From positions 372,001-436,000 of the forward strand of contig NZ_ARQF01000021.1 of assembly GCF_000384815.1 (NCBI RefSeq): DNA of 64,000 nucleotides, in the 5' to 3' direction. Positions 54,774 through 64,000 of the stretch are shown piece after piece. Position numbers and translations under genes: made by a program. Position 1 is the stretch's first letter. The number at the start of each line of letters is the position of its first letter. This stretch comes from Halodesulfovibrio aestuarii DSM 17919 = ATCC 29578 (GTDB lineage Bacteria; Desulfobacterota; Desulfovibrionia; Desulfovibrionales; Desulfovibrionaceae). Below the pieces are notes generated by a model. That model searched no databases, had not been told where the DNA came from, and saw nothing but the letters and a program-made list of their open reading frames with translations.

Positions 54774-55400
54774 TCAATTTGGGCGTGTGAACGTGGGGTG
54801 GGTCGTGCGTCTGCATATATCTTCGGTAGCAAGAAGAACACTTTTGTGAGGAGGATGGTAGAGTTGTGTGTAAGTTTCTTCTGGTACTGGTGTAGGTGCG
54901 AGTAAGTAGGCTTCAAGATTTCTTCTGCCAAAGGTGAGTGCCTTTGTTGTTTCAGGAATGAACACGTCTAGTTGGTTCTTTTTACGCTTTGCCATAAGAT
55001 CCTCAATGGTAAAGATTCCTAAGGACTTAATGTATACTTTTTTACCAAAGGTCCAGCCCTTGGCAAAAAGATCACGTGAAACCGCGATGATGCCTGGACG
55101 AACTTTGGTGTTGTACGCAGTAATGAACGGAGTGGAATCAGTCTCTGCGCTGCGAGGGCTGTATGCAGTTACTTTCACAATTCGTTTGGCGCGTGAGTCA
55201 TGTAATGACTGGCGTGTACTACGCCCGAGCTCAAGGGCAAGCTCTGCCTGAATGGAGTTGTTGCGCAGCACAACTTGCATGGCATGAATTGATTGATTCT
55301 GAGTTTCAATCAATTGCCTAAGCTGGCGAATCTCATGCTGGTGCTGCATGATGAATGTCATAGCAGCGAGCGAAAGGATTAAGTATGCACAGTTTTTCAT
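54774..55400 (-). CDS. 3D-domain protein (putative peptidoglycan enzyme), membrane-anchored
   Basis: 208 residues. An N-terminal hydrophobic segment (about 4-19) acts as signal anchor, followed by a coiled-coil stretch (about 20-60), then a 3D (double-psi beta barrel) domain (about 74-165): KVTAYSPRSAETDSTP, IAVSRDLF, TIEDLMAKRKKNQLDVFI carry the conserved Asp residues of MltA/Rpf-like 3D domains. Likely a periplasmic cell-wall hydrolase; catalytic activity is inferred. Confidence 0.85.
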   Translation of the reverse strand: MKNCAYLILSLAAMTFIMQHQHEIRQLRQLIETQNQSIHAMQVVLRNNSIQAELALELGRSTRQSLHDSRAKRIVKVTAYSPRSAETDSTPFITAYNTKVRPGIIAVSRDLFAKGWTFGKKVYIKSLGIFTIEDLMAKRKKNQLDVFIPETTKALTFGRRNLEAYLLAPTPVPEETYTQLYHPPHKSVLLATEDICRRTTHPTFTRPN

Positions 55401-55731
55401 TATTGCCCGTATAGGTAAAAAGTGTAGTGTGCGAGTGTTCTACTATACAGTAGAAACAATATTGGGCAATACTCTTTTGTATTAAACTGTGTATACTAAC
55501 CGATAGTAGTGTATCTAATGAACCTTCTTGATAAGAATAAATGTGTTTATAGCGAGAAAGCCCCAGTTGACTTGGGTTTTGCATGCCTTTTAGTTGTATT
55601 AAATAAAAACACCATGCAGTATAAGTTGCATGGTGTTAGTTTTTGCAGGCTGTATGTTGCGTATAATTCTAGAAAATTGATAGAAAAATAGTGTGTCGTT
55701 GATAGTAACGGCAACATACTCTGTAATAAGT
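55401..55731. other. 331-base intergenic region
   Basis: It contains the terminator of the phoH-pgpH-ybeY operon (55597-55637) and presumably the promoter of the 3D-domain gene. No gene is seen. Confidence 0.5.
55597..55637 (-). terminator. Terminator of phoH-pgpH-ybeY (minus strand)
   Basis: 11-bp stem AACACCATGCA/TGCATGGTGTT with an 8-base loop; on the minus strand it is followed by TTTTTATTT. Confidence 0.85.
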
Positions 55732-56154
55732 CTATCTGGTAGCAGCAAGCCCTGCATTGACAGCGACGTCGGTTAGCGCAAACATTTCTTCTCCATGATC
55801 GTAACCTGCCAAGTGCAGCATCCCGTGGGCAATAAGGCGCAGTGCATGTTCTGTCCTGTCTTGTCCATACAAAAAACATTCTCGCTCCAGCGTATCCATA
55901 GACAGGGCAAGCCACCCTATGTTTTGTGCGCTGCCATCTTCTGTTGAAGGGAATGACAGAATGTTAGTCGGGCCATCACATTGGAGGAAGGATGAGTTTA
56001 AATCTGCAACGGTGGCGTCATCCACCAAGTTGATTTCAACATCTTTTCCTTCATGTCCGATGGCGGAAAGCATAGCATTCATTACACGAGTAAGTTCAGT
56101 GCATGAAAAGGGAAGAAGCCAGTCAACAGACTGGCTTTTTTTTACTGTAATCAT
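55732..56154 (-). CDS. ybeY: Endoribonuclease YbeY (16S rRNA maturation)
   Basis: 140 residues. The zinc-binding motif HGMLHLAGYDH (near 109-119) is exactly the YbeY HGxLHLxGYDH pattern. Acts in 16S rRNA 3'-end processing and ribosome quality control. Starts 5 bases after pgpH; the phoH-pgpH-ybeY order is conserved in many bacteria. Confidence 0.94.
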   Translation of the reverse strand: MITVKKSQSVDWLLPFSCTELTRVMNAMLSAIGHEGKDVEINLVDDATVADLNSSFLQCDGPTNILSFPSTEDGSAQNIGWLALSMDTLERECFLYGQDRTEHALRLIAHGMLHLAGYDHGEEMFALTDVAVNAGLAATR

Positions 56155-56159
56155 ATATT

Positions 56160-58451
56160 CTACGCTGCTTCTGGAGCAGGTCCTTTTTTAAGTTTCTCAG
56201 ACCTTTCGTGGTACCCTTTTTTTTCTTCATTATTTTTTATGCATCCCGCACGTTGCTCCTCCGGGTATTCAATCCTCCGATGGAAAATTCCGGTAAGAAC
56301 TCGATGGAAGCTTTCACCGACTTTAGTCAGATCGGAAAATGTTAACTCGGAGTCATCCAATTGCCCCTCAGAGAAAATTCCCTTGGTGATAGACTCGATA
56401 TGTCCGCGTAAGCGACTTGGAGTAGGGTCAGCAAGCACGCGGCTTGAGGCCTCAACGGCGTCAGCCAGCATAACGATAGCAGCTTCTCTGCTTTTAGGTT
56501 TAGGACCGGGGTAACGGAAGTCATCTTTGCACAGACTTTCATCCTGCTCTGCCGCTTTTGTGTAAAAATAACGGATAACAGAAGTGCCGTGATGCTGTTG
56601 AATAATATCCTCAATTTCGTGGCCAAGGCGGTACTTACGGGCAAGTCCAACCCCTTTTTTAACGTGAGAAACAAGAATGAGGGTACTCATGGCAGGAGTA
56701 AGTTTGTCGTGTGGGTTTTTTGCCCGTCCCTGATTTTCAATGAAGTATTGCGGTTTAACCAGCTTGCCGATGTCATGATATAATGCAGCCACTTTACAGA
56801 GCAGACTGTTCGCACCAATAGATTTAGCACCGGCCTCTACAAGGTTAGAGAGGATGAGAGAGTGATGATATGTACCCGGGGCATTCATCATAAGTTCCTG
56901 AAGCAAGGGCTGCTCAAGGTTCATCAATTCCATCAGCTTAAATCTTGTCGTGTAATTAAAAATCAGTTCAATAATTGGGCTGAAGGCAAAGACAACCAGT
57001 AGGGAAATTAATCCGTTTGCAGCGGCAAAGGCAGACCCGACAGCGACAGTTTTCATGTCCAGCTGCTGGTAGAGGGCTAGACCAACCCATGTAACGAGTA
57101 ATCCAACCATGAGTGGAAGTCCGCTGGCGGCGATATCCTTGCGGCTTTCTGCGTGTTGTACCAGCCAGACGTTTAGCATTCCGCCAATAAAGTAGAACAG
57201 GAAGAGCTCAATAGTTCCCCCCATCATAACAGTACAGAGGAAACTGGTAATAAGCGCGATAACGCTGCATCGTCTGATTCCGAAAATGAGTCCGACCAAC
57301 CCCAGTGCTCCGGGGACAGGATAGAGGATCGGCAGAATATCAACGGCGTGTTGAGCTCCGTCAAGATTTCCTTGCAGGAGAGTGAAAGCCTTAGCTCCGC
57401 CAGCAAATAAAATAATAAGCAGTGTCGTGAGCAGGAGGTCTTCGTCACGTAATGAACAAAACCTACGGCCTCTGCGTTCGAAGGCCAGTCCTCCACCGAG
57501 CAGGAGAGTGGTTATAAATACACCCAGCATCTGGTATGGGAAGAAACGTTGGTTCTTATGTGCCAAAAGTGCCTGTAGTTTTATTTGGATAGGTAAGGTG
57601 ACGCGTTCACCTTTACGGACAATGCTCTCCCCTTTTTTAATGCTGTAATAGACAGGATCAACTGCATCCACGGCTAATTGCTCTCGCAACTGTGTTTCTA
57701 CCCTGTTAGGAGTGATTGTTGGAGTGAGCACCGGGGATACAAGAGTGAGAACCGCATTGCGTGTGCGCAGCGGTGCTTTGCCCTTTTTGCGCAGCTCTTT
57801 TAGCAATCCTTTTTTGGTGGTTGAAATATCATCAACCCGAAAAGCAACTGAGTGGAGAGTTTCGTTGTTTTGCGCAAGATCGCGGACAAGGTATCCGTTT
57901 CTGTTTTGTAGTAAGAGTGTGCGGTCTGCCACAATACCTTTGTTAAGTTTGTCTACAATGTAGGGCAGGGCCTGTGTATAGAAAATAGTTTGGAAGCTCT
58001 CTTCTTTCCAGTGGTGGTACGTCTTGCGGGATACTTCAACATTGAGAAGCTCCTCAATTTGCCAGCGGATAGAGTCTTCCTCACTTGTAGAAGCCATCGG
58101 GGAGTTAATCAGATCAAAAATCACTCGGAATTTGTCTTGGATCTTTGAGATAGGAGATCGATCGAGGTCATAAATTGGCGGTTGTAGTGCCGCAACTTCT
58201 CTGCGTTTGGCGAGTGTGGAACTGGTATCTTCAAAGAGTAGGTTTTGGGTCGCGAGCACATCTTGTGCTGCAACGTCCCCTGCAACGTACAAGGGCAGAG
58301 GAGGGCGTAGGTTTGTTCCGCTAAGAATTGCAAGGCTGATCAGGGCAATAAGGAATACAAAAATGCCAAGGCTCGGGAATGACGAAATGGCATTACGCAT
58401 CTTGGAAGATGCTTTTTGTCCTGAACCGCGCGCTTTACTTTTAGAAGTCAT
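56160..58451 (-). CDS. pgpH: PgpH-type 7TM-HD cyclic-di-AMP phosphodiesterase
   Basis: 763 residues. An N-terminal TM helix (about 28-46), an extracytoplasmic 7TMR-HDED domain (about 50-300), seven TM helices (about 305-510), and a cytoplasmic HD domain (about 530-720) with HHSLILSNLVEAG, YHDIGK and HVKKGV histidines. In Listeria this family hydrolyses cyclic di-AMP; whether that nucleotide is used here is not shown by sequence. It begins 11 bases after phoH. The HD motif residues look intact. Confidence 0.88.
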   Translation of the reverse strand: MTSKSKARGSGQKASSKMRNAISSFPSLGIFVFLIALISLAILSGTNLRPPLPLYVAGDVAAQDVLATQNLLFEDTSSTLAKRREVAALQPPIYDLDRSPISKIQDKFRVIFDLINSPMASTSEEDSIRWQIEELLNVEVSRKTYHHWKEESFQTIFYTQALPYIVDKLNKGIVADRTLLLQNRNGYLVRDLAQNNETLHSVAFRVDDISTTKKGLLKELRKKGKAPLRTRNAVLTLVSPVLTPTITPNRVETQLREQLAVDAVDPVYYSIKKGESIVRKGERVTLPIQIKLQALLAHKNQRFFPYQMLGVFITTLLLGGGLAFERRGRRFCSLRDEDLLLTTLLIILFAGGAKAFTLLQGNLDGAQHAVDILPILYPVPGALGLVGLIFGIRRCSVIALITSFLCTVMMGGTIELFLFYFIGGMLNVWLVQHAESRKDIAASGLPLMVGLLVTWVGLALYQQLDMKTVAVGSAFAAANGLISLLVVFAFSPIIELIFNYTTRFKLMELMNLEQPLLQELMMNAPGTYHHSLILSNLVEAGAKSIGANSLLCKVAALYHDIGKLVKPQYFIENQGRAKNPHDKLTPAMSTLILVSHVKKGVGLARKYRLGHEIEDIIQQHHGTSVIRYFYTKAAEQDESLCKDDFRYPGPKPKSREAAIVMLADAVEASSRVLADPTPSRLRGHIESITKGIFSEGQLDDSELTFSDLTKVGESFHRVLTGIFHRRIEYPEEQRAGCIKNNEEKKGYHERSEKLKKGPAPEAA

Positions 58452-58462
58452 AGCCTGCTCGG

Positions 58463-59461
58463 TTAATCTTTGTTTGTCAGTTCTGTTGTATAACGCTCAT
58501 AGGCATTTACAACTTTAGCAACCAGAGGATGACGGACAACGTCATCTTGGTGAAAATGTAAAAAACGGATTCCGCTGATATTTGTCAAGACCCTTTGCGC
58601 CTCAATAAGACCGGAGCGGTGTATGTGCGGTTGGCCACATACCGGTAAGTCAATTTGTGTTACATCTCCAGTAACTACCATGCGGGAACCGTATCCCATA
58701 CGTGTTAAAAACATTTTCATTTGTTCAGGGGTAGTATTTTGCGCTTCATCCAATATAACGAATGCGTTATTAAGCGTACGGCCTCGCATGAATGCTAATG
58801 GAGCTATTTCGATTACTCCGGTCTCAATCATTTGGGCAACTTTCTCTGAATCCAGCATGTCATGCAGGGCATCGTAGAGAGGGCGTAAATACGGGTCGAC
58901 TTTTTCCACAAGGTCCCCGGGCAAAAATCCTAATTTCTCACCCGCCTCAACCGCTGGTCTCGTGAGGATGATTTTTTGCACTTTTTTGGTGAGAAGCATT
59001 GATAATGCCATTGCAACAGCCAGATATGTTTTACCTGTTCCGGCAGGACCTATTGCAAACACCATTTCGTTCTCACGTAATGCAGCCAGATAATCACGTT
59101 GGCTTAATGTTTTGGGAGCGATAGTTTTTTTAGGAGAAACAACAAAAACAGATTCTTTAAACAGTTTTGCTAAATTTATGTTTGGTTCGCGCTGCAGCAT
59201 ACCGTAGGCATATGTAATATCTTTAGAGTATACTGTGTTACCTGCCTTGAGCAGGCCGTATAGCTGTGTGATGAGGTTAAGAACCGTTTGCAGTGCATCT
59301 GGATTGGATGATACGGCAGAAAGAGTCGTGCCTTTAGTATCCAACTGAACACCACTTTGCTTGGTAATAAGCCTGAGGTGTTTGTTTTGCGGCCCAAAGA
59401 GGGCGTTCGCAAGTTGAATGTCATCAAAGTCCAATGTTTTCGTCACGGATGTGTTTGTCAT
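58463..59461 (-). CDS. phoH: PhoH-family ATPase
   Basis: 332 residues. Walker A GPAGTGKTYLAVA near 138-150, RPAVEAGEKLGFLPGDL near 168-184, Walker B FVILDEAQNTTPEQMK near 231-246. A KH-like N-terminal region precedes the ATPase core. Cytosolic, linked to RNA metabolism through its neighbours ybeY and pgpH. No good SD is visible before ATG. Confidence 0.93.
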   Translation of the reverse strand: MTNTSVTKTLDFDDIQLANALFGPQNKHLRLITKQSGVQLDTKGTTLSAVSSNPDALQTVLNLITQLYGLLKAGNTVYSKDITYAYGMLQREPNINLAKLFKESVFVVSPKKTIAPKTLSQRDYLAALRENEMVFAIGPAGTGKTYLAVAMALSMLLTKKVQKIILTRPAVEAGEKLGFLPGDLVEKVDPYLRPLYDALHDMLDSEKVAQMIETGVIEIAPLAFMRGRTLNNAFVILDEAQNTTPEQMKMFLTRMGYGSRMVVTGDVTQIDLPVCGQPHIHRSGLIEAQRVLTNISGIRFLHFHQDDVVRHPLVAKVVNAYERYTTELTNKD

Positions 59462-59720
59462 ATACGTTCTAGCCGCATGCTTGCGGGAAAGTTAATGTGC
59501 ATAATCTGCCCGTGTGGTAGCCTGTTTTTGGGAATGAGTCTACTCGGGTAATTTTGCCGGCAGGATTTTATAATTTTCCGCAGTGTGGCTGCGCTAACAA
59601 TATCTTTAGGGACCTGTTGACGGAGCAGTGCGCAAGGTGTCATTGGTCTGAGCAGCCTTAATAATTATGAAAAAAACAGTACACTTGCTTTCTGGGCGTG
59701 TTGCTGTCATGAGTCCACAC

Positions 59721-60821
59721 ATGAAAACGATACAGATCATTAATGTCCGTTGGTTTAATGCTACGGCCTGGTACGGACTATACCTTGCCCGCTTGCTGCG
59801 CGAGGCAGGCCACGAGACACTGGTCATTACAGAACCGGATACAGAGGCTGACGCTAAAGCTAAAGAATGGGGATTTACTCCCTTGCATTTTGATTTGAAT
59901 TCTTCAAATCCGTTTAAACTGGTGCGTGCCTATGTACAACTGTACAAGCTTATTAAACAATTTACTCCGGATATAGTTAATTGTCATCGGGGTGAAGGTT
60001 TTATTCTTTGGGGATTATTACGCAAGAGTCTTGGATCATTTAAACTTGTACGTACAAGGGGAGATCAGCGTCTTCCTAAAAATAATCTTCCGAATCGCTG
60101 GTTGCACACCAACGTTGCCGATGCTGTTGTTGCCACAAATAGCGTGATGGCAAATCATTTTATTTCCAAATTGCATGTGCCGGAACATAAACTATCCACT
60201 ATTTTAGGTGGGGTTGATACAGAAAAGTTTGTGTTTAATCACATAGGGCGTACTGCATTTCGTGAAAAGCTTGGCTATGATGAATCACATTTTGTGGTTT
60301 CTATGCTCGGTCGTTTTGATGAAGTGAAGGGGCAGAAAGAGCTTATTGAAGCCGTCGGAAAGCTTTATAATGAGAAAGGAATGAAGCAGCTTCGCCTTAT
60401 GTTGCTCGGGTTTGAGACAGCGACGTCTCAGGACGAAGTTGAGTCATGGATTACTGCCAATAATATAGGAGAGATTACCTGCATTACGGGTAAAGTCCCT
60501 GATGTTTCTGCTGCTATTTCTGCAATGGATTTAGGTGTTGTTGCTTCCAAATGGTCTGAGACGATAGCACGGGCAGCCTTTGAAATCATGGCGTGTAAGC
60601 GTCCGCTTATTTCAACAGGCGTGGGCGTGATGCCGGACTTTATGGATGAAGAAGCTATGTTTGAAGCAGGAAGCGTTGATGCGTTAGCAGACAAACTTGA
60701 GCGAGCTGCTAACGATAATACGTATCTTCAGCGTATTTTTGATTTGCAGCAGAAAGAAATCGCAAAGCTTTCCGGACAGCATTTCCTTGAAAAAACGTTA
60801 AGCTTATACTTAAATTTGTAG
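59721..60821 (+). CDS. Family 4 glycosyltransferase
   Basis: 366 residues from the chosen ATG. GT-B fold: an N-terminal KTIQIINVRWFNATAWYG acceptor domain and a C-terminal donor domain with SMLGRFDEVKGQKELIEAV and the EX7E-type ARAAFEIMACKRPLIST near the end. Probably adds a sugar to LPS or another surface glycan. In-frame ATGs at 59667 and 59709 exist; 59721 is preferred because it puts the first beta-strand at the N-terminus and has a weak GAG SD. Confidence 0.83.
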   Translation: MKTIQIINVRWFNATAWYGLYLARLLREAGHETLVITEPDTEADAKAKEWGFTPLHFDLNSSNPFKLVRAYVQLYKLIKQFTPDIVNCHRGEGFILWGLLRKSLGSFKLVRTRGDQRLPKNNLPNRWLHTNVADAVVATNSVMANHFISKLHVPEHKLSTILGGVDTEKFVFNHIGRTAFREKLGYDESHFVVSMLGRFDEVKGQKELIEAVGKLYNEKGMKQLRLMLLGFETATSQDEVESWITANNIGEITCITGKVPDVSAAISAMDLGVVASKWSETIARAAFEIMACKRPLISTGVGVMPDFMDEEAMFEAGSVDALADKLERAANDNTYLQRIFDLQQKEIAKLSGQHFLEKTLSLYLNL

Positions 60822-60929
60822 CGATGATTGCTTTTCAGTAGCGAATGAGTCGGTAACAAAATTTTACTAAGCCGCTTCTAAGAGGAGGCGGCTGTTCTTC
60901 GTGTCATATAGCGCTAAAGGAGCTAGGTC

Positions 60930-61952
60930 GTGATTAACTTTGCCAGTGATAATTATTCCGGAGTGCATCCGCGTATTATGCAGGCTCTTGCCGCCGCAAA
61001 CGAAGGCTGTGCCTGTGCATACGGTGACGATACATATACTGCGGATGCAGATGCCGCATTCAAGGCATTATTTGGCGACAATGTTGCTTCATATATAATG
61101 GTTAACGGCACGGGTGCTAATGTACTTGGACTGGCTGCACTTATGAGACCGTATCATGCCGTTGTGTGTTCAGCTATGGCGCATATTAATGTTGATGAGA
61201 CAGGTGCTCCTGAGAATGTACTTGGTAGTAAGCTTCTTACTGTGGAGTCAAATGATGGTAAACTGACTCCGAGTGATGTGGAACAGTTGCTTTTTGCAAA
61301 GGGGGTTGTGCATCATAGTCAGCCTAAAGTTATTTCCATTACGCAGTCCACAGAGTATGGTGCTGTATATACTCCCGAGGAAGTAAAAGCATTGGGTGAA
61401 TTTGCCCGTGAACACGACATGTTCTTGCACATGGACGGCGCACGAATTGCAAACGCAGCCGCTGCGCTTAATGTGGATGTTGCTTCATTTACTCGCGATG
61501 CCGGTGTTCATGTACTTTCTTTTGGTGGTACAAAAAATGGTATGATGTTCGGCGAAGCCGTTGTCTTTTTTGATCCAGCGCTTGCAGAGGGCTTTGAGTA
61601 TCTGCGTAAGCAGAATCTTCAGCTGCTTTCTAAAATGCGCTTTGCTTCCTGCCAATTTAAAGAATTGTTACGTGACGGTTTGTGGCTCGAAACAGCACGA
61701 CACTCTAATGCGATGGCAAAACGTCTTGCAGAAGGTCTTGCTGATGTTCCCGGTGTGAAAGTGTGCAATAAGGTTGATGTAAACTCTGTGTTTGCGATTA
61801 TCAGCCCGGGGCATCAGAAGGCATTGCATAAACAATTCGCATTTTATGAGTGGGATGAATCAACACACGAAGTTCGTCTTGTTTGTTCATTTAATACGAC
61901 AGAGCAGGAAGTGGATAGCTTTATTGCCGCTGCAAAAACTATCTGTGCATAG
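60930..61952 (+). CDS. ltaA: Low-specificity L-threonine aldolase
   Basis: PLP enzyme splitting threonine/allo-threonine to glycine and acetaldehyde. 340 residues. FASDNYSGVHPRIMQAL at the start, DGARIANAAAAL near 169-180, and the PLP Lys in SFGGTKNGMM (K202). The start is GTG with SD AAGGAG; a Shine-Dalgarno fit this strong supports GTG. Could also act on related beta-hydroxy amino acids. Confidence 0.88.
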   Translation: MINFASDNYSGVHPRIMQALAAANEGCACAYGDDTYTADADAAFKALFGDNVASYIMVNGTGANVLGLAALMRPYHAVVCSAMAHINVDETGAPENVLGSKLLTVESNDGKLTPSDVEQLLFAKGVVHHSQPKVISITQSTEYGAVYTPEEVKALGEFAREHDMFLHMDGARIANAAAALNVDVASFTRDAGVHVLSFGGTKNGMMFGEAVVFFDPALAEGFEYLRKQNLQLLSKMRFASCQFKELLRDGLWLETARHSNAMAKRLAEGLADVPGVKVCNKVDVNSVFAIISPGHQKALHKQFAFYEWDESTHEVRLVCSFNTTEQEVDSFIAAAKTICA

Positions 61953-62297
61953 TGTTTTGTTCGAAAAATAAATAAGTTATTATGAAACAGCACGTTTCCT
62001 GAGATGCTTTTCAGGACAATGTGCTGTTTTTTATTGCCAATATTGCAGAGGTATGGGGTTGACTCGAACAATCTTGAACCTATTGTAGTGTTGTATCTAT
62101 TTGTTCAACATATAGAAAATGGCTGTTGTTTTCAGGACGCTGGGTAACGGTAGCTTTATATATGTACCTGTTGCGCCGTGGGGAAAATATAAGAGTCCCC
62201 GTACCGGGTTTGAGTAATACTAAACCGGTGTGCACGGCGCCCATATCGAATTTGATATCCATAAAAAATACGTATTTTTATATAGATAGGGGTGATC
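61953..62297. other. 345-base region before cbpA
   Basis: After the ltaA terminator it must contain the promoter of the chaperone operon. TTGACT-N16-TATTGT at 62059-62086 is a possible promoter. No clear CIRCE, HAIR or sigma-32 site was recognised. Confidence 0.45.
61985..62034 (+). terminator. Terminator after ltaA
   Basis: Outer stem AAACAGCAC/GTGCTGTTT enclosing an inner TCCTGA/TCAGGA stem, then a T run. Confidence 0.85.
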
Positions 62298-63239
62298 ATG
62301 TCTGTTGAGTATAAAGATTATTATAAAATTTTAGGTGTTTCAAAGACCGCAGGGAAAGATGAGATTTCTCGTGCGTTTAAAAAGCTTGCGCGCAAGTACC
62401 ACCCTGACCTGAACCCTAATGATAGTGAAGCTGAGAAGAAATTTAAAGAAGTCAACGAAGCGAATGAGGTGCTGAAAGATCCTGAAAAACGTCGCATGTA
62501 TGATCAACTTGGCCCTAATTGGCAGCAGGGACAGCAGTTTGGCGGTGGAGGCTACCAGAATATGAATTTTGGTGGTTTCCAGGGCGGCGGTGACTTTAGT
62601 GACTTCTTTGAAACTATCTTTGGCGGAGGCGGGGGCTTTCAAGGAGCAGGAGGTTTTCAGGGCTTCGGCGGGCATGGTGGCGGATATGCCAACCGTCCGC
62701 AGCGTGGGCGTGATGTAGAGGCCTCTTTATCCTTAACATTAGAAGAAGCATATCATGGCGGTCGTAAATCTATTACACTTTCAGATGCTGGCGGCGGCAC
62801 AAAATCACTGGAAGTGAATATTCCGGCCGGTGTAAAAGATGGCGCACGGATTCGTCTATCCGGTCAGGGTGACCATGGATATGCTGGCGGTGGCGCAGGA
62901 GACTTGTATCTTAAAGTTACTATTGCTCCGCATCATCGGTTCACTCTTGATGGTCTGAATATTCTTCTCGATTTGCCTCTTTCTCCTTGGGAAGCAGCTC
63001 TGGGCGCAGAGGTTACCGTGCCTACGTTAGATGGCAATGTGAGCTTGCGTATTGCGCCGGGTACCGGCAGCGGTCGTAAGTTGCGCCTGCGTGGAAAGGG
63101 GCTGGGTAACACCTCAAACAAAGGTGACCAGTTTGTACGGATTAAGATTGTTGTTCCGGAATCTACTACAGATAAACAGAAAGAAATGTGGGAAGAGCTT
63201 GCAAAAGAGTTTGAAAGCTTCAGCCCGCGTGATTTTTAG
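62298..63239 (+). CDS. cbpA: DnaJ-like co-chaperone CbpA
   Basis: Stimulates DnaK. 313 residues. J-domain with HPD at 35-37 (KLARKYHPDLNPN), a Gly/Phe-rich linker (about 73-135), and the DnaJ C-terminal substrate-binding domains. The CxxCxGxG zinc finger is absent, so it is the CbpA type, not DnaJ. ATG 62298 has the SD AGGGGTGAT; the in-frame GTG at 62292 lies inside it. First gene of cbpA-cbpM-clpB. Confidence 0.93.
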   Translation: MSVEYKDYYKILGVSKTAGKDEISRAFKKLARKYHPDLNPNDSEAEKKFKEVNEANEVLKDPEKRRMYDQLGPNWQQGQQFGGGGYQNMNFGGFQGGGDFSDFFETIFGGGGGFQGAGGFQGFGGHGGGYANRPQRGRDVEASLSLTLEEAYHGGRKSITLSDAGGGTKSLEVNIPAGVKDGARIRLSGQGDHGYAGGGAGDLYLKVTIAPHHRFTLDGLNILLDLPLSPWEAALGAEVTVPTLDGNVSLRIAPGTGSGRKLRLRGKGLGNTSNKGDQFVRIKIVVPESTTDKQKEMWEELAKEFESFSPRDF

Positions 63240-63276
63240 TATGACATAATATCTTCGCAAATACGGGAGGCTTGCA

Positions 63277-63606
63277 ATGTCACGTACTATTCTAGAGTTA
63301 CAAGCGATATCTGAAGAATTGCCCGTTCAGTCGGATCGTATTGCGTGGGCTCAATTTTTAGAGCTTACCGGAATTCATCCATCTAAATTGGGTGAGTTGC
63401 TTGAGATGGAATGGATTATTCCTGTGAAGGCTGCGAATGAATATTACTTATTTACTCGCAAAGATGTGTTCCGTGTCCGCAAGCTTCTTCGTATTTGTAA
63501 AGATTTCAGCTTAACCGCAACTGGCGGCTCAATAATTATTGATTTACTTGAACGAGTTGAAGAGTTGGAACGCAAGGTTCATGAGCTTGAGTCTGGCGTG
63601 GAATAA
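63277..63606 (+). CDS. cbpM: Chaperone modulator CbpM
   Basis: 109 residues. An N-terminal helical MerR-like domain and a C-terminal coiled coil (IIDLLERVEELERKVHELE) fit CbpM, which binds the J-domain of CbpA and restrains it. SD GGGAGG precedes ATG. Its position between cbpA and clpB is typical. Confidence 0.85.
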   Translation: MSRTILELQAISEELPVQSDRIAWAQFLELTGIHPSKLGELLEMEWIIPVKAANEYYLFTRKDVFRVRKLLRICKDFSLTATGGSIIIDLLERVEELERKVHELESGVE

Positions 63607-63660
63607 TACCGCAACTACGATTAGATATTTCACAATGTTCAATGATTCGGAGAGTGCAAT

Positions 63661-64000
63661 ATGGATTTAAATCAGTTTACTGAAAAATCTCAGGCAGCCA
63701 TTAGCGAGGCACAAAACATTGCAATTCGTTTCGGACACCAGCAGGTAGATGTTGATCACCTCGTGCTTGCATTGGTGGATCAGGAACAGGGGCTTGTTAG
63801 GCGTATTTTAGAGCGCGTGAATGTAGACCCTTCCCGTTTTGGGTCTGCGTTGGAAAAAGAAGTTCGTAAAAGACCTTCCGTAAGCGGGCCCGGTGCCAGT
63901 CATGACACTATTCTGGTGACACAGCAGTTAAACCAGTTGCTGGTGCGTGCGCAGGATTTTGCAAAGCGTATGAAAGATGAATTTGTCAGCGTTGAGCATT
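63661..64000 (+). CDS. clpB: ATP-dependent disaggregase ClpB (N-terminus, cut by right edge)
   Basis: The first 113 codons are in the window. MDLNQFTEKSQAAISEAQNI and FGHQQVDVDHLVLALV are the Clp N-domain repeat start of ClpB. SD GGAGAG precedes ATG. It works with DnaK/CbpA to rescue aggregates. No ATPase domain is visible in the window, so ClpA is not formally excluded, but the operon supports ClpB. Confidence 0.9.
   Translation, partial: MDLNQFTEKSQAAISEAQNIAIRFGHQQVDVDHLVLALVDQEQGLVRRILERVNVDPSRFGSALEKEVRKRPSVSGPGASHDTILVTQQLNQLLVRAQDFAKRMKDEFVSVEH

Noticed and set aside
62059-62120. Heat-shock control element (CIRCE, HAIR or sigma-32) before cbpA
   Set aside because: CTTGAA occurs, but no matching -10 or inverted partner was found; only an ordinary weak promoter is possible.

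Overview
The window reads as a chromosomal segment of a motile, anaerobic, Gram-negative delta-proteobacterium. The best fit is a Desulfovibrionaceae relative of moderate G+C, such as the Halodesulfovibrio/Desulfovibrio group. This placement is an inference from gene content: a four-subunit 2-oxoacid:ferredoxin oxidoreductase, an anaerobic GlpAB dehydrogenase, a hook/filament flagellar block, heptosyltransferase-type LPS enzymes, and a cbpA-cbpM-clpB chaperone operon. No phage, insertion sequence, CRISPR array or rRNA operon was seen.

Layout. 1-9.8 kb: an AddA/UvrD-type helicase-nuclease cut by the left edge, a phosphofructokinase, pdxA, a lone hydantoinase/oxoprolinase subunit, a NagZ-type glycosidase and a TVP38 membrane protein. 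9.9-11.9 kb: a GT2 glycosyltransferase, then a tandem array of five initiator tRNA-Met and two tRNA-Trp genes. 12-14.3 kb: ilvBN behind a short leader ORF very rich in Val/Ile/Leu and a terminator, a classical attenuator layout. 14.4-24.9 kb: a degenerate chemoreceptor-like protein, a heptosyltransferase, a diguanylate cyclase, nadD, proA, a membrane-anchored TPR-like protein and a NifA-like sigma-54 activator. 25-35.2 kb: a flagellar block (zinc-finger protein, flgD, flgE, flgK, flgL, fliD; flagellin on the opposite strand with a sigma-28-like promoter). 35.4-37 kb: an ECF-type sigma factor divergent from an atypical response regulator with Glu in place of the phospho-acceptor Asp.

37.4-40.8 kb: korDABC and a small conserved protein. 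40.9-45.7 kb: a TetR regulator with a palindromic operator, then an RND adaptor and pump. 45.8-52.4 kb: a DAK2-DegV fusion protein divergent from glpA-glpB-glpK. 52.5-55.4 kb: a DJ-1/PfpI protein, an MFS transporter, a 50-residue zinc ribbon and a 3D-domain protein. 55.7-59.5 kb: the conserved phoH-pgpH-ybeY operon. 59.7-64 kb: a GT4 glycosyltransferase, threonine aldolase, and cbpA-cbpM-clpB (clpB cut by the right edge).

Most of the window is housekeeping. The points most worth a second look are the amplified initiator-tRNA array with a C1:U72 end, the ilv leader peptide, the Glu-substituted response regulator, a possible split sigma/anti-sigma pair flanking the flagellar genes, two mutually exclusive hairpins before flgK, and the DAK2-DegV fusion beside the glycerol genes.
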